Positions 16,759-26,098 of a stretch of DNA of 64,000 bases are shown piece by piece. Position numbers and translations under genes: made by a program. Under the pieces are notes generated by a model. That model did no database searches. It had not been told where the DNA came from and was given only the letters and a program-made list of their open reading frames with translations. Position 1 is the stretch's first letter. The number at the start of each line of letters is the position of its first letter. This stretch comes from Pantoea endophytica. Lineage in GTDB: Bacteria > Pseudomonadota > Gammaproteobacteria > Enterobacterales > Enterobacteriaceae. The DNA is taken from positions 1-64,000 of the forward strand of contig NZ_PJRT01000005.1 of the NCBI RefSeq assembly GCF_002858935.1. Direction: 5' to 3'.

Positions 16759-19700
16759 GTGAAGACTACGTCGCAAAACTCAACCGCTTGCCCAACCTGG
16801 GCACGCCATATGATTTATCTACAAATAGCCGTACAGGCCGGAATGGCACTCACACCTTTTTACGCCGTGACGGTTAATGCCGCATCAAAGCAGCCTGCTG
16901 AAGAACATATGCTTAGCGGCACTGCACAACACGCCAGTGTCTTCGGCCAGGCTGTGCAGTCGGGTAGCCTTAATGGTTATGCCGTCCAACAAACCTCTGG
17001 CATGGCTTCGCAGGAATTGCAGCAGTGGTTAAACAATTTCGGCACTGCACGCGTTGAGTTCGGTACCGATAGTCACTTTAAACCGCGATCTGGCGCGGTA
17101 GATTTATTACTGCCGCTATACAAAAGTCCTGAGCGCTTATTATTCACACAAAACGGTGTGCGCAACGTCAATGGGCAAATCACTGGCAACTTTGGCCTCG
17201 GCCAGCGCCATTTCACTGATGACTGGATGATCGGCTATAACGCCTTTTATGATCAAAATTTCAGCCGGGACCATAAGCGTCTGGGCAGTGGCGTTGAAGC
17301 GTGGCGTGACTACCTTAAACTCTCTGGTAATGGCTATTACCGTCTCAGCGATTGGCGCAACTCAGGTGATGTGGAAGATTACGATGCGCGTCCGGCCAAC
17401 GGCTTTGATTTACGTGCTGAAGCCTGGCTTCCCGCCTACGCTGCTATCGGTGGCCGCCTGATGTATGAAAAATACTACGGCAACGAGGTTGCGCTATTCG
17501 GTAAAGACAAGCGCCAAAAAAACCCTGATGCAATAACTGCTGGCCTGAGTTACACGCCCGTCCCGCTACTCTCCTTCACCGCCGACCATAAACGCGGTGG
17601 TAGCCAGAATGATACTCGTTTTGGTCTGCAGCTCACTTATCAGCTCGGTCAATCGCTGGCGAGCCACTTCGACACCTCTGCTGTAAATATGAAACGTACG
17701 CTGGCAGGCAGCGGGATGGATCTGGTTGAGCGTAACAACAACATTGTGCTCGAATACCGCAAACAACAACTGATTGATCTGGTGCTGCCGAAAGAGATTA
17801 GCGGCCAAAGTGGCAAAACCGTGCCCGTGAATTATCAACTCACCAGTAAATACGCCCTGGCGAAAATCGTCTGGAATGACGCATCTATTGTGGCTGCCGG
17901 TGGCAAAATGCAGGACCTCGGTGGCGGAAAGTATCAGTTGATGCTGCCGAAATACAGCGCGGGTGCAATAAACAGCTGGCCGCTGAGTGGTGTGGCTTAT
18001 GATGCACGCAATAATGCCTCTAAAGTCGCCGCAACCATGGTTACCGTAACCCGTCCTCAGGTAAGCGCTGAAAAAAGTGTCGTCGCCGCTTCGCCTGAAA
18101 CCATTCTGGCCGATGGTACAACAACCTCAATTGTCAGCTTTACACTGAATGACGAAACCGGCACTCCTGTTACCGGGATGGCAGCGGACATTGCCGTGAC
18201 GTTGAAAGAGGAACAGGCCAACACTCCGCTGTTGAAAGCAAAAGCCAAATCTAAAGCGGTAACGGCAAAATCGGCCTCAATCAGTGATGTCACTGAACAG
18301 GCCAATGGTGTTTACACCGTAACGCTAACCTCAGGTACACGCCCGATGCTGGCAGTTTTAACCGCGACACTGGGTGAAATCGCTCTGCATTCCGTCGCAG
18401 TGAATCAGATCAGCGACGCCGCTTCCGCACAGGTTAAAGAGGGTGATTTAAAACTGATTGCTGACAACGCCGTGGCGAATGCCAGCGCGATTAACAGCGC
18501 TCAGGCTCGCGTGACGGATGCCACGGGTAACCCGGTGGCCGGCGTGGCAGTGACATTTGCCTTGAGCGGCTCCGCACAAGTTGCGCCAGGCAGCAGCCTG
18601 GCCGCTGTTAGCGATCAAAACGGTTACGTTACGGTGCAGTTCATCAGCAAAGTTGCGGAAACCGTTAGTGTGACCGCAAACACGGCGAACAATGGCAGTG
18701 CCAAAGTTAACGCAACATTTATAGCCGATAAGAATACCGCAACCCTGGCCGAAAACGACCTGACAGTTGACCGCATCAGTGCAGTCGCTGATGGCAGCGA
18801 TAAAGTGACCTTTATAGCCGTGATTAAAGATGCCAATGGCAACCTTGTCTCCGATGTACGCGTTGACTGGTCGGCTAACGGCGGCAGCTTGTCCGGTAGC
18901 AGCAGTGTTAGCGGCACAGACGGTAAAGCGACCATTACGCTGTCGAGCACCGCTGCGCAGATGGTGCAGACTTCTGCAACACCAGAAGGCCGTGCATCAG
19001 TGAGCGCACCCGTCGTCAGTTTTGGTGCTGACGCTGCTAGTGGTGGCATTGGTCAGAACGATCTCACTGTGAATAAAGCTAGCGCTACCGCGAATGGTAC
19101 AGATGGCATTATTTACACCGCCATGGTGAAGGACGCCAACGGCAATCCATTGGCTGGCCAGACGGTTAACTGGCTGACCAGCGTCGGCAATCTGAACGCA
19201 GCGTCCAGCATCACCGATGCTAACGGTCAGGCCACGATTATTCTGACATCGTTACAGGCAGCGGCGGCACAGGTTACCGCCAGCCTTACTGGCAAACCCG
19301 CTGTAAATGCACCGCAGGTTAGCTTTATTGCCGATGCCGCGAGCGCACAGATTGGCAGCGGCGACCTGACTGTGGACAAGAGCAGCATCGTCGGCAACAA
19401 CGCAGATGCGGCAACCTTCACCGCCATCGTCAAAGACGCCAACGGCAACCCGTTAGCGGGCCAGAACGTCAGCTGGAGCACCGATCGCGGTAGCCTCAAT
19501 GCAGCAAGCAGCACCACCAACGCTAGCGGCGCGGCGACCATTCGACTGACCGGCACAACCGCGGGCATCGCCCAGGTTAAAGCGCAAGTGAACGGCAACG
19601 CGGCGGTTAATGCTCCGCAGGTAACCGTCACCGCCGACAGCAGCAGCGCACAAATTGGCAGCGGCGACCTGACAGCAGATAAAACTACGGCGTTAGCGAA

Positions 19701-20856
19701 CGGCACTGAAGCGGTGACTTACACAGCACAGGTTAGAGATGCAAGCGGCAATCCGGTATCTGGCATTACGGTGAGCTGGGGCAAAAACCTCGGCAACCTA
19801 AGCGCCCCGACCAGCAACACCGGCGCAGACGGTAAAGCGACCATTACGCTAACTTCACCAACAGCAGGCAGCGCTACCGTGACCGCAACACCCGGCAGCG
19901 GCAGCACAGCCTCCGCCTCAGCGGTCAGCTTTACGGCTGACGGTAGCACCGCTGTCATCAGCAGTGGCGATCTGAGCGTGGATAAAACCACGGTGGTAGC
20001 CAACAATATCGACATGGCGACCTATACCGCACTGGTGAAAGACGCCAACGGCAACCTTGTGGCGAATCACAGCGTGAGCTGGAGCACCACTAAAGGCACC
20101 TTAAGCAGTGCCAGCGCGTTGACCGGACCGGATGGTAAAGCAACTATTGAATTGCGCCACACTGTCGCCGAGCTAGCTACAGTGACAGCAACAGTGAATG
20201 CTGTTGCTACTAACGCGAATCCAGTTACGTTTGTTGCGGACGCAGCGACGGCCAGAGTGGCTGCCATCGATTCTGTAAAAGAACAGATTGTAGGTAATAA
20301 CGAAGATTCTACCGAGTTGCGTGTAACGATTCGTGATGCTCACGGAAATCCAATCAACAGTACGAGTGTTACATGGGGTGCAGTCAATGGCATGCTCAGT
20401 GGAAGCAACTCAATGACGGATGACAATGGTATCGCCAATATTACACTCCAACCTGTATTACTTAATGCTCCTGCAGCGCAAACAGCTGTGATTACTGCAA
20501 CGATTAATGGAACATCGCTTAACAAAAACATTGCAATAATGAATGTTTATTCTTTGAATGGTCGAATGTATTGGACCCAAAATAGTTTTGCGCTGACTAA
20601 CGTTGAGTCTACAGCAATTGCTGCTTGTTCATTACGCGGAGGTACCGTTGCCAATCGCACAGATATTGAATCGTTTTTGAGCAACGGCGGTGATTTCAAA
20701 AGATTTTCAGGTTCTTCTTCACCTACCGTCGAATTTTCAAATATCCGTTACTCTCTCGGCGGAGAATGGAACTACAGCGCTGACTTAAGCGGTGTAAATA
20801 CTGGACCTACAGGACCGAGAATGGAGCCCGGGGTATCATACGTATGTATAAAATGA
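16759..20856 (+). CDS. Invasin/intimin-type inverse autotransporter adhesin
   Basis: A protein of 1,365 residues from the GTG at 16759 (GGA 8 nt upstream); the frame is open to an ATG at 16618. I prefer the later start because two operator/promoter copies lie at 16585-16706, and because it leaves a normal signal peptide (residues 1 to about 41, ending YAVTVNA). A periplasmic stretch is followed by the 12-strand-type beta barrel (about 85-300: GNFGLGQRHF, RDYLKLSGNGYYRLSDW, DVEDYDARPANG, LFGKDKRQ) and the DLVERNNNIVLEYRK signature. About eight bacterial Ig-like (Big_1) repeats cover about 340-1245. The end (about 1262-1365) is a C-type-lectin-like domain with the C1290/C1363 pair expected for the disulfide. 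No LysM is visible. It is an outer-membrane adhesin by family (FdeC, YeeJ, invasin). Confidence 0.92.
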   Translation: MKTTSQNSTACPTWARHMIYLQIAVQAGMALTPFYAVTVNAASKQPAEEHMLSGTAQHASVFGQAVQSGSLNGYAVQQTSGMASQELQQWLNNFGTARVEFGTDSHFKPRSGAVDLLLPLYKSPERLLFTQNGVRNVNGQITGNFGLGQRHFTDDWMIGYNAFYDQNFSRDHKRLGSGVEAWRDYLKLSGNGYYRLSDWRNSGDVEDYDARPANGFDLRAEAWLPAYAAIGGRLMYEKYYGNEVALFGKDKRQKNPDAITAGLSYTPVPLLSFTADHKRGGSQNDTRFGLQLTYQLGQSLASHFDTSAVNMKRTLAGSGMDLVERNNNIVLEYRKQQLIDLVLPKEISGQSGKTVPVNYQLTSKYALAKIVWNDASIVAAGGKMQDLGGGKYQLMLPKYSAGAINSWPLSGVAYDARNNASKVAATMVTVTRPQVSAEKSVVAASPETILADGTTTSIVSFTLNDETGTPVTGMAADIAVTLKEEQANTPLLKAKAKSKAVTAKSASISDVTEQANGVYTVTLTSGTRPMLAVLTATLGEIALHSVAVNQISDAASAQVKEGDLKLIADNAVANASAINSAQARVTDATGNPVAGVAVTFALSGSAQVAPGSSLAAVSDQNGYVTVQFISKVAETVSVTANTANNGSAKVNATFIADKNTATLAENDLTVDRISAVADGSDKVTFIAVIKDANGNLVSDVRVDWSANGGSLSGSSSVSGTDGKATITLSSTAAQMVQTSATPEGRASVSAPVVSFGADAASGGIGQNDLTVNKASATANGTDGIIYTAMVKDANGNPLAGQTVNWLTSVGNLNAASSITDANGQATIILTSLQAAAAQVTASLTGKPAVNAPQVSFIADAASAQIGSGDLTVDKSSIVGNNADAATFTAIVKDANGNPLAGQNVSWSTDRGSLNAASSTTNASGAATIRLTGTTAGIAQVKAQVNGNAAVNAPQVTVTADSSSAQIGSGDLTADKTTALANGTEAVTYTAQVRDASGNPVSGITVSWGKNLGNLSAPTSNTGADGKATITLTSPTAGSATVTATPGSGSTASASAVSFTADGSTAVISSGDLSVDKTTVVANNIDMATYTALVKDANGNLVANHSVSWSTTKGTLSSASALTGPDGKATIELRHTVAELATVTATVNAVATNANPVTFVADAATARVAAIDSVKEQIVGNNEDSTELRVTIRDAHGNPINSTSVTWGAVNGMLSGSNSMTDDNGIANITLQPVLLNAPAAQTAVITATINGTSLNKNIAIMNVYSLNGRMYWTQNSFALTNVESTAIAACSLRGGTVANRTDIESFLSNGGDFKRFSGSSSPTVEFSNIRYSLGGEWNYSADLSGVNTGPTGPRMEPGVSYVCIK

Positions 20857-20874
20857 TGATATAGTCATGGTTAT

Positions 20875-20904
20875 AAAGGAGCCTTAAAGGCTCCTTTTTT
20901 TTAA
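20875..20904 (+). terminator. Rho-independent terminator of the inverse autotransporter
   Basis: Stem AAAGGAGCC / GGCTCCTTT with a TTAAA loop and a T run, 18 bp after the stop. Confidence 0.93.
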
Positions 20905-21081
20905 TAACCTATTTCTAAAACATGTTGTTAAAATTACTTCCTTATCCAATCAAATGACTTCCTGCTTACGTTTGCGCCATTTCGAGGGAGAAACATCACA
21001 CGTCTTCGGTAGCATCAGCGTAAAGTTCCCCCGCCATCACCAGCGCGATAGATCGCACTGCTCTTTACGGCATTTTAATCA

Positions 21082-21807
21082 TTAACGCTGTGGATGATTC
21101 ACTTCCAGCGGACGCAGATCAAACACCAGCACTTCCGCATCATCACCGTTAGCAAACTGCAGCGCGCTTTCGTTGCGAACGCGTGCACCGTCGCCCTCTT
21201 TGAACTTCACGCCGTTCACTTCGATGCTGCCGCGAGCCACGTGAATATAGGCGTAACGATCGGCATCCAACGCGAAGGTTTGCTGCTCGACACCGTCGAA
21301 CAGTCCGGCATAAACGCGAATATCCTGACGCACGCTGAGTGAACCGTTATCCCCTGCCGGCGAAATAATCAGGCGCAGCTGACCGCGTTTGTCACGTTCC
21401 GCCACTGAAATCTGCTGATAACCGGGAGGCGAATTACGCTCGCCAGGCACGATCCAGATCTGCAGGAAGTGCACGTTGTCCGTTTTCGAGTGGTTAAACT
21501 CGCTGTGCGTGACGCCGCTGCCGGCGCTCATTAGCTGCACATCACCCGGCACAATCACCGAACCGGTGCCCATGGAATCTTTATGCTCCAGCGCGCCTTC
21601 CAGCACGTAGGAGATGATCTCCATGTTGTTGTGCGGATGCGCACCAAAACCGCGACCCGGTGCAACGCGGTCATCATTGATCACCAGCAAATCTGAGAAG
21701 CCGGTTTGTTTTGGATCCCAGTAACTGGCAAAAGAGAACGTATGATGCGAGTTCAACCAACCGTGGTCACCCACTCCGCGTTGTTCTGACAGGCGTTGTT
21801 CAATCAT
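21082..21807 (-). CDS. Pirin family protein (YhhW-like, quercetin 2,3-dioxygenase type)
   Basis: A 241-residue bicupin. The start at 21807 is chosen because GAGGAG lies about 6 nt upstream; the frame extends 17 codons further without support. Pirin signatures are HTFSFASYWDP near the N-terminus, FGAHPHNNMEIISYVLEG with the metal-ligand histidines, and GSGVTHSEFNHS with the third His and the Glu ligand. E. coli YhhW degrades quercetin in vitro; the physiological substrate is uncertain. It is divergently transcribed from a LysR-type regulator 123 bp away, which probably controls it. Confidence 0.93.
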   Translation of the reverse strand: MIEQRLSEQRGVGDHGWLNSHHTFSFASYWDPKQTGFSDLLVINDDRVAPGRGFGAHPHNNMEIISYVLEGALEHKDSMGTGSVIVPGDVQLMSAGSGVTHSEFNHSKTDNVHFLQIWIVPGERNSPPGYQQISVAERDKRGQLRLIISPAGDNGSLSVRQDIRVYAGLFDGVEQQTFALDADRYAYIHVARGSIEVNGVKFKEGDGARVRNESALQFANGDDAEVLVFDLRPLEVNHPQR

Positions 21808-21930
21808 GGTCTGCTCCTCAAATTTGCTGTTGGGGGGCGATTGCCCTTCCCGTTGCAAACAAGTATACGTAAACTGATTTGCCTAACAATGCGTCAAAAT
21901 GACAATGACTGTCACCGATAAGTGGACAAT

Positions 21931-22806
21931 ATGCAGATTGAAGATCTCCGTATTTATGTAGCCGTCATCAAAGCCGGCAACTTCACCGCTGCCGCCGAAC
22001 AGCTGATGCTGTCGAAGCAGTATGTCAGCCGCCGCATCGCCGCGCTGGAGGAATCGCTTGGCGCGCGGCTGCTGAATCGCAACACGCGGAAGTTGTCGGT
22101 AACCGATAACGGCCAGCTGTTTGCGCAGCACGCGCAGCGCATTCTTGATGATGTGCAGGAAGCCGAGCTGGCGGTATCGGGGCGTCGTCAGGTGCTGCAG
22201 GGCAGCTTCCGCCTGAGCGTGCCGATGTCGTTTGGTATCAGCCATTTGTCGCCGTTTATTGCCGAGTTTCTCAGCCAGCATTCGGGTTTGCAGTTTCAGG
22301 TTGAACTGGCGGATCGGCATGTCGATATGGTGGGTGAAGGATTTGATATGGCGATTCGCATCGGTACGCTGCCAGATTCGAGTTTGATCGCCAGGCGACT
22401 GGGCGAGTTTCGCCGCGTGATCTGCGGCAGCCCTTCCTACCTGCAGGGCGCAGGCGCACCGCGAACGCCGGAGGAGCTGAGCGAACATTTGTGTCTGCGC
22501 TACGGGCGCGAAAGCCAGACCGGCTGGGAACTGTTTAACGGCGACCAGCGCAAAGTGATTAGTGTGCATGGGCCGATGGTGAGTAATAACGGGGAAATGC
22601 TGCGCGACGCAGCAGTGGCCGGATTGGGTCTGATTATGCTGCCAGAGTTTATTGTGGCACCAGCGCTGGCGAGCGGTGAGCTGGTGAAGGTGCTGGAAGA
22701 GTGGCAGCCGACCTCGCTCCATCTCAATGCGCTCTATCCGCAGCACCGTCAGCGCAGTGAGATCAATCGGGTGTTTATGACATTTTTGCAGCAGAAGTTG
22801 GCGTAA
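21931..22806 (+). CDS. LysR family transcriptional regulator
   Basis: A 291-residue protein; the ATG at 21931 is preceded by AAGTGGA, and a GTG at 21922 is possible. The winged HTH is at about 1-60 (FTAAAEQLMLSKQYVSRRIA ALEE), followed by a periplasmic-binding-fold effector domain (about 88-290). It is divergent from the pirin gene, the standard LysR arrangement. The effector is unknown. Confidence 0.92.
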   Translation: MQIEDLRIYVAVIKAGNFTAAAEQLMLSKQYVSRRIAALEESLGARLLNRNTRKLSVTDNGQLFAQHAQRILDDVQEAELAVSGRRQVLQGSFRLSVPMSFGISHLSPFIAEFLSQHSGLQFQVELADRHVDMVGEGFDMAIRIGTLPDSSLIARRLGEFRRVICGSPSYLQGAGAPRTPEELSEHLCLRYGRESQTGWELFNGDQRKVISVHGPMVSNNGEMLRDAAVAGLGLIMLPEFIVAPALASGELVKVLEEWQPTSLHLNALYPQHRQRSEINRVFMTFLQQKLA

Positions 22807-22821
22807 TAATTAATTACCCTT

Positions 22822-22897
22822 GCGGCGCGATCTATTGCGCATATTAAGGGCGGCAATGTGCCCAGCCCGGCAATACGTAATATATCGCGCCGCTACG
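22822..22897. repeat. Palindromic intergenic repeat, copy 1
   Basis: Outer arms GCGGCGCGAT and ATCGCGCCGC around a 50-bp centre containing TATTGCGC. It is related to copies at 24255 and 33186 and lies between convergent genes. Confidence 0.75.
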
Positions 22898-22909
22898 GTA
22901 GGTAGGGTG

Positions 22910-24142
22910 TTAATGACTTTCGTGCGCGAAGGTAATCGATTTACGGCGCGCATCGCGCATCGCCACCGCGTGGATCAGCAGACCCAACACCGCCAGAATC
23001 GCGCCCACCCAACCGGTGGATTGCCATCCCAGACCAGCGGAAATGGTCACGCCGCCCAGCCATGCACCGAGCGCGTTAGCGAGGTTAAACGCCGAATGGT
23101 TCATTGCCGCCGCCATGGTTTGTGCATCACCGGCAACATCCATCAAACGGATCTGCAACACCGCCGCCAGCGCCACCATGGTGCCCACCAGCATGACGTT
23201 GATGGCACCTGCCAGCGCATAATGCGCGGCAAATACGAAGGCGCTGAGCACCAAAAATGACCAGATCAGCAAAATGCGGATGGTCTTTTCAATGCCGCGA
23301 TCGGCCAGACGACCGCCAGCGATGTTACCGATGATCATGCCTAAACCAAATAACGCCAGCACCGCCGGGATCCAGCTCACCGGCATCTGCGCCAGTTCGG
23401 TCATGGTCGGCTTCACGTAGCTAAACACCGAAAACAAACCGCCGCTGCCCACCGCGCCAATCGCCAGCGTCAGCAGTACCTGTTTGCGCGTCAGCGCCGA
23501 CAATTCGCGCAGCGGGCTGGCATTTTTGTCGCCCGCTACGTTTGGCACCCACAGCCAGATCAGCAGCAAGGTCACCAGCGCCAGACCGCCGACAATGGCA
23601 AAGGCATCGCGCCAGCCAAACCATTGGCCGATAGCGGTGACGGCGGGCACGCCGAGTAAGTTGGCGATGGTCAGGCCGAACAGCACCATCGAGACCGCTT
23701 GCGCGCGTTTGCGCCGTTCAACCAAACCGGCTGCGACCAGCGCCGCCACGCCGAAGAAGGTGCCATGTGGGAAACCGGCGAGGAAACGCGCCAGCAGCAT
23801 CGAGTAGTATCCCGGCGCTATGGCGCTCAGCAGGTTGCCGGCGGCAAACAGGCCCATTAGCGTCATCAGGAAATTACGACGTGAAGCGCGCGCGCCCAGC
23901 ACCGCCAGCAGCGGCGCACCAATCACCACGCCCAGCGCATAGATGCTGATGAGATGCCCGGCCGAGGGGATCGATACGTTGAGACCTTTGGCTGCATCAG
24001 GCAGCAGTCCCATAATGACGAATTCGCCGGTACCAATGGCAAAGCCGCCGGTGCCGAGCGCGAACAAAGCTTTTAGCACGCTCTGACGCGGCAGCGATGC
24101 CTCATCCGGCAGCTGAGTAAGTTGGGGTTGTACTGATGACAT
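22910..24142 (-). CDS. MFS transporter, AraJ/YdhP-like
   Basis: A 410-residue, 12-helix major facilitator. The start at 24142 has GGAAAA about 7 nt upstream; a TTG 6 codons earlier is also in frame. The first helix carries GTGGFAIGTGEFVIMGLLPD, typical of the DHA1 AraJ/YdhP group. The signature loop between helices 2 and 3 reads GARASRRN. The basic central loop (ELSALTRKQ) and GGRLADRG are also family-like. It probably exports sugars, purines or drugs, as relatives do; the substrate is not predictable. It ends convergently with the LysR gene, with repeat copy 1 between them. Confidence 0.9.
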   Translation of the reverse strand: MSSVQPQLTQLPDEASLPRQSVLKALFALGTGGFAIGTGEFVIMGLLPDAAKGLNVSIPSAGHLISIYALGVVIGAPLLAVLGARASRRNFLMTLMGLFAAGNLLSAIAPGYYSMLLARFLAGFPHGTFFGVAALVAAGLVERRKRAQAVSMVLFGLTIANLLGVPAVTAIGQWFGWRDAFAIVGGLALVTLLLIWLWVPNVAGDKNASPLRELSALTRKQVLLTLAIGAVGSGGLFSVFSYVKPTMTELAQMPVSWIPAVLALFGLGMIIGNIAGGRLADRGIEKTIRILLIWSFLVLSAFVFAAHYALAGAINVMLVGTMVALAAVLQIRLMDVAGDAQTMAAAMNHSAFNLANALGAWLGGVTISAGLGWQSTGWVGAILAVLGLLIHAVAMRDARRKSITFAHESH

Positions 24143-24254
24143 GAGTTTTCCGAACCGCAAGTGAAGAACTCAGTCAGGATCGTGATTGCCTGAAACAATC
24201 ATCGTCAGGACTGAGCAGAGTGAGCGGCTTATGATAGCGCAAAATCCCGCTTCC

Positions 24255-24294
24255 GTAGCGGCGCAATTCATTGCGCGATAAATCGCCCCGCTAC
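24255..24294. repeat. Palindromic intergenic repeat, copy 2 (short)
   Basis: GTAGCGGCGCAATTCATTGC ... CGCCCCGCTAC. It is a shorter form of the family and overlaps the last codon of the ROK kinase gene. Confidence 0.7.
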
Positions 24295-25235
24295 AGAGTG
24301 TGCGTATTCTGCAGCGCCAACAGCGCTGCGCCCATCATGCCGCCGTGATGCGCGAACTCACCTGGCACCACCAGACGATGTACGGTGCGGCGCAATACGT
24401 AACCCTGCACCACCTCATCTAACGCCGCGATCAGCGGAGCCACCGATGCCAATCCGCCGCCCACCGCCACGCGCGACGCGCCGGTGATATTGATGGTGTA
24501 TGCCAGCGGCTGACCGACAATTTGCAGCCATGCCTGAACGGTTTGCTGCGCCAGCGCATCCTGCTGCTGCCAGCATTCGATAATCTCAACGCTGCTCGCC
24601 GTGCGGTCATGCAACGTCTGATGCAGATTTTCCAGCCCGCGCGCACCGCCGTAGCTGTCGAGACAGCCCTTTTGCCCGCATGGACACGCCTTACGCGGCA
24701 GTCGCCGCGTGACGCCATCAATCTCCACTTCGGTTAATGTGATTGGCCCATGTCCCCATTCGCCGGTCAATCCGTTTTGCCCGGTAATGATGCGGCCATC
24801 TGCCACCAATCCGCCGCCAACGCCCGAACCCAGAATCGCGCCAAACACCACTTTGTGACCTTTTCCCGCGCCCGCCAGCGCTTCCGCCAGCGTGAAGCAG
24901 TCGGCATCGTTATGCACAATCACCTGGCGTTGCAGCAGCGCACCCAACTCGTTCGCCAAACTGCGCTGGTGAAACGCGGGAATATTGCTGGCAAATATCT
25001 CGCCAGAGTCGGGTGCCACAATGCCCGCGGTGGAGATCGCTACCGCACTGCTGGCGGTAAACTGCAGGTGATGCTGGGCTATCATGCGACTAACCAGCGC
25101 GGTGAAATCGTCCCAGCTGGTAGCCGGAATTTTATGCTGATCGAGCAGGATTAATTGATCCTGCGCATTCATCACGCCTAGCTTGATAAAAGAGCCGCCC
25201 AGATCGAGGCAAATCACCGCAGATTGTCTTCTCAT
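24291..25235 (-). CDS. ROK family sugar kinase
   Basis: A 314-residue protein. It has the N-terminal ATP-binding motif LDLGGSFIKLG, catalytic Asp in VHNDADC, the ROK glycine-rich GSGVGGGLV and GLTGEWGHGP, and the zinc motif CPCGQKGCLDSYGG. There is no HTH, so it is an enzyme rather than a repressor. Relatives phosphorylate N-acetylglucosamine, N-acetylmannosamine or glucose. It is the last gene of a minus-strand operon with an ABC peptide transporter; the upstream stop and this start overlap as ATGA. The context suggests a sugar moiety released from the imported compound, which is inference. Confidence 0.92.
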   Translation of the reverse strand: MRRQSAVICLDLGGSFIKLGVMNAQDQLILLDQHKIPATSWDDFTALVSRMIAQHHLQFTASSAVAISTAGIVAPDSGEIFASNIPAFHQRSLANELGALLQRQVIVHNDADCFTLAEALAGAGKGHKVVFGAILGSGVGGGLVADGRIITGQNGLTGEWGHGPITLTEVEIDGVTRRLPRKACPCGQKGCLDSYGGARGLENLHQTLHDRTASSVEIIECWQQQDALAQQTVQAWLQIVGQPLAYTINITGASRVAVGGGLASVAPLIAALDEVVQGYVLRRTVHRLVVPGEFAHHGGMMGAALLALQNTHTL

Positions 25236-26098
25236 AAACGTTTATCCATCACATCACGCAAACCGTCGCCCAACACATTGAAGCCCAGCACGGTAATCAA
25301 AATCGCCAATCCGGGGAAGAGTGACACATAAATATTCAGGCCGAGGAAGTTGCGCCCATCGCTCATCATGGTGCCCCACTCCGGCATCGGTGGCTGCACG
25401 CCTAAACCGAGGAAGGACAAACTGGCGGCGGACAGCACCACCGCGCCCGCCGTCAGCGTGGATTGCACAATCAGCGGTCCAATTGAGTTGCGCAGAATGT
25501 AGTGCGTAATGATGCGCGGATAGCGCACCCCGAGCATATGCGCCGCTTCGATGTACTCCATGTTCTTCAGGCCCAGCGTCAGGTTGCGGCTCAGACGCGC
25601 ATACACCGGAATCGAAAACAGCGAAATGGCGATCAGCATATTGGTCAGTCCTTCGCCGAGCACGCTAACGATCAAAATCGCCAGCACGATGCCGGGAAAG
25701 GCGAAGATGATATCCATTACCCACATGATCAGCGCATCCATCTTGCATCCCGCTAAGCCGGAAATGATGCCGAGCGGAATACCGATCACCATGGAGATCG
25801 CGACGCTGAGGCTCACTTCAAACAGCGTGATACGCGCGCCGTAAATCACGCGCGAAAAAAGATCGCGGCCATAATCGTCGGTGCCAAACCAGTGCGCGGC
25901 CGATGGCGCTTGCAAGGTGTTGAGCAGATCCTGATCCACTGGATCCCAATGGGTAATCAGCGGAGCCAGCGCAGCAGCGAGCACCACCAGCAGCACTAAC
26001 GCACCGCCGATGGCAATGGACGGATTTGCCAGTAAAGTGCTGATCAGGTGTCGGCTGCGCGAACGCGGCGGCAGCACGGAAGTATCAATGCTGTTCAT
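25232..26098 (-). CDS. Peptide-type ABC transporter permease (DppC/GsiD-like)
   Basis: A 288-residue inner-membrane protein. The start at 26098 overlaps the stop of the other permease (ATGA); a longer frame upstream lies inside that gene and is discarded. It has the N-terminal HWFGTDDYGRDLFSRVIYG of the OppC/DppC family, about six helices, and the EAA loop near EAAHMLGVRYPRII that contacts the ATPase. It pairs with the permease at 26098-27018. The fused ATPase is in the divergent operon at 31358. Confidence 0.93.
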   Translation of the reverse strand: MNSIDTSVLPPRSRSRHLISTLLANPSIAIGGALVLLVVLAAALAPLITHWDPVDQDLLNTLQAPSAAHWFGTDDYGRDLFSRVIYGARITLFEVSLSVAISMVIGIPLGIISGLAGCKMDALIMWVMDIIFAFPGIVLAILIVSVLGEGLTNMLIAISLFSIPVYARLSRNLTLGLKNMEYIEAAHMLGVRYPRIITHYILRNSIGPLIVQSTLTAGAVVLSAASLSFLGLGVQPPMPEWGTMMSDGRNFLGLNIYVSLFPGLAILITVLGFNVLGDGLRDVMDKRL

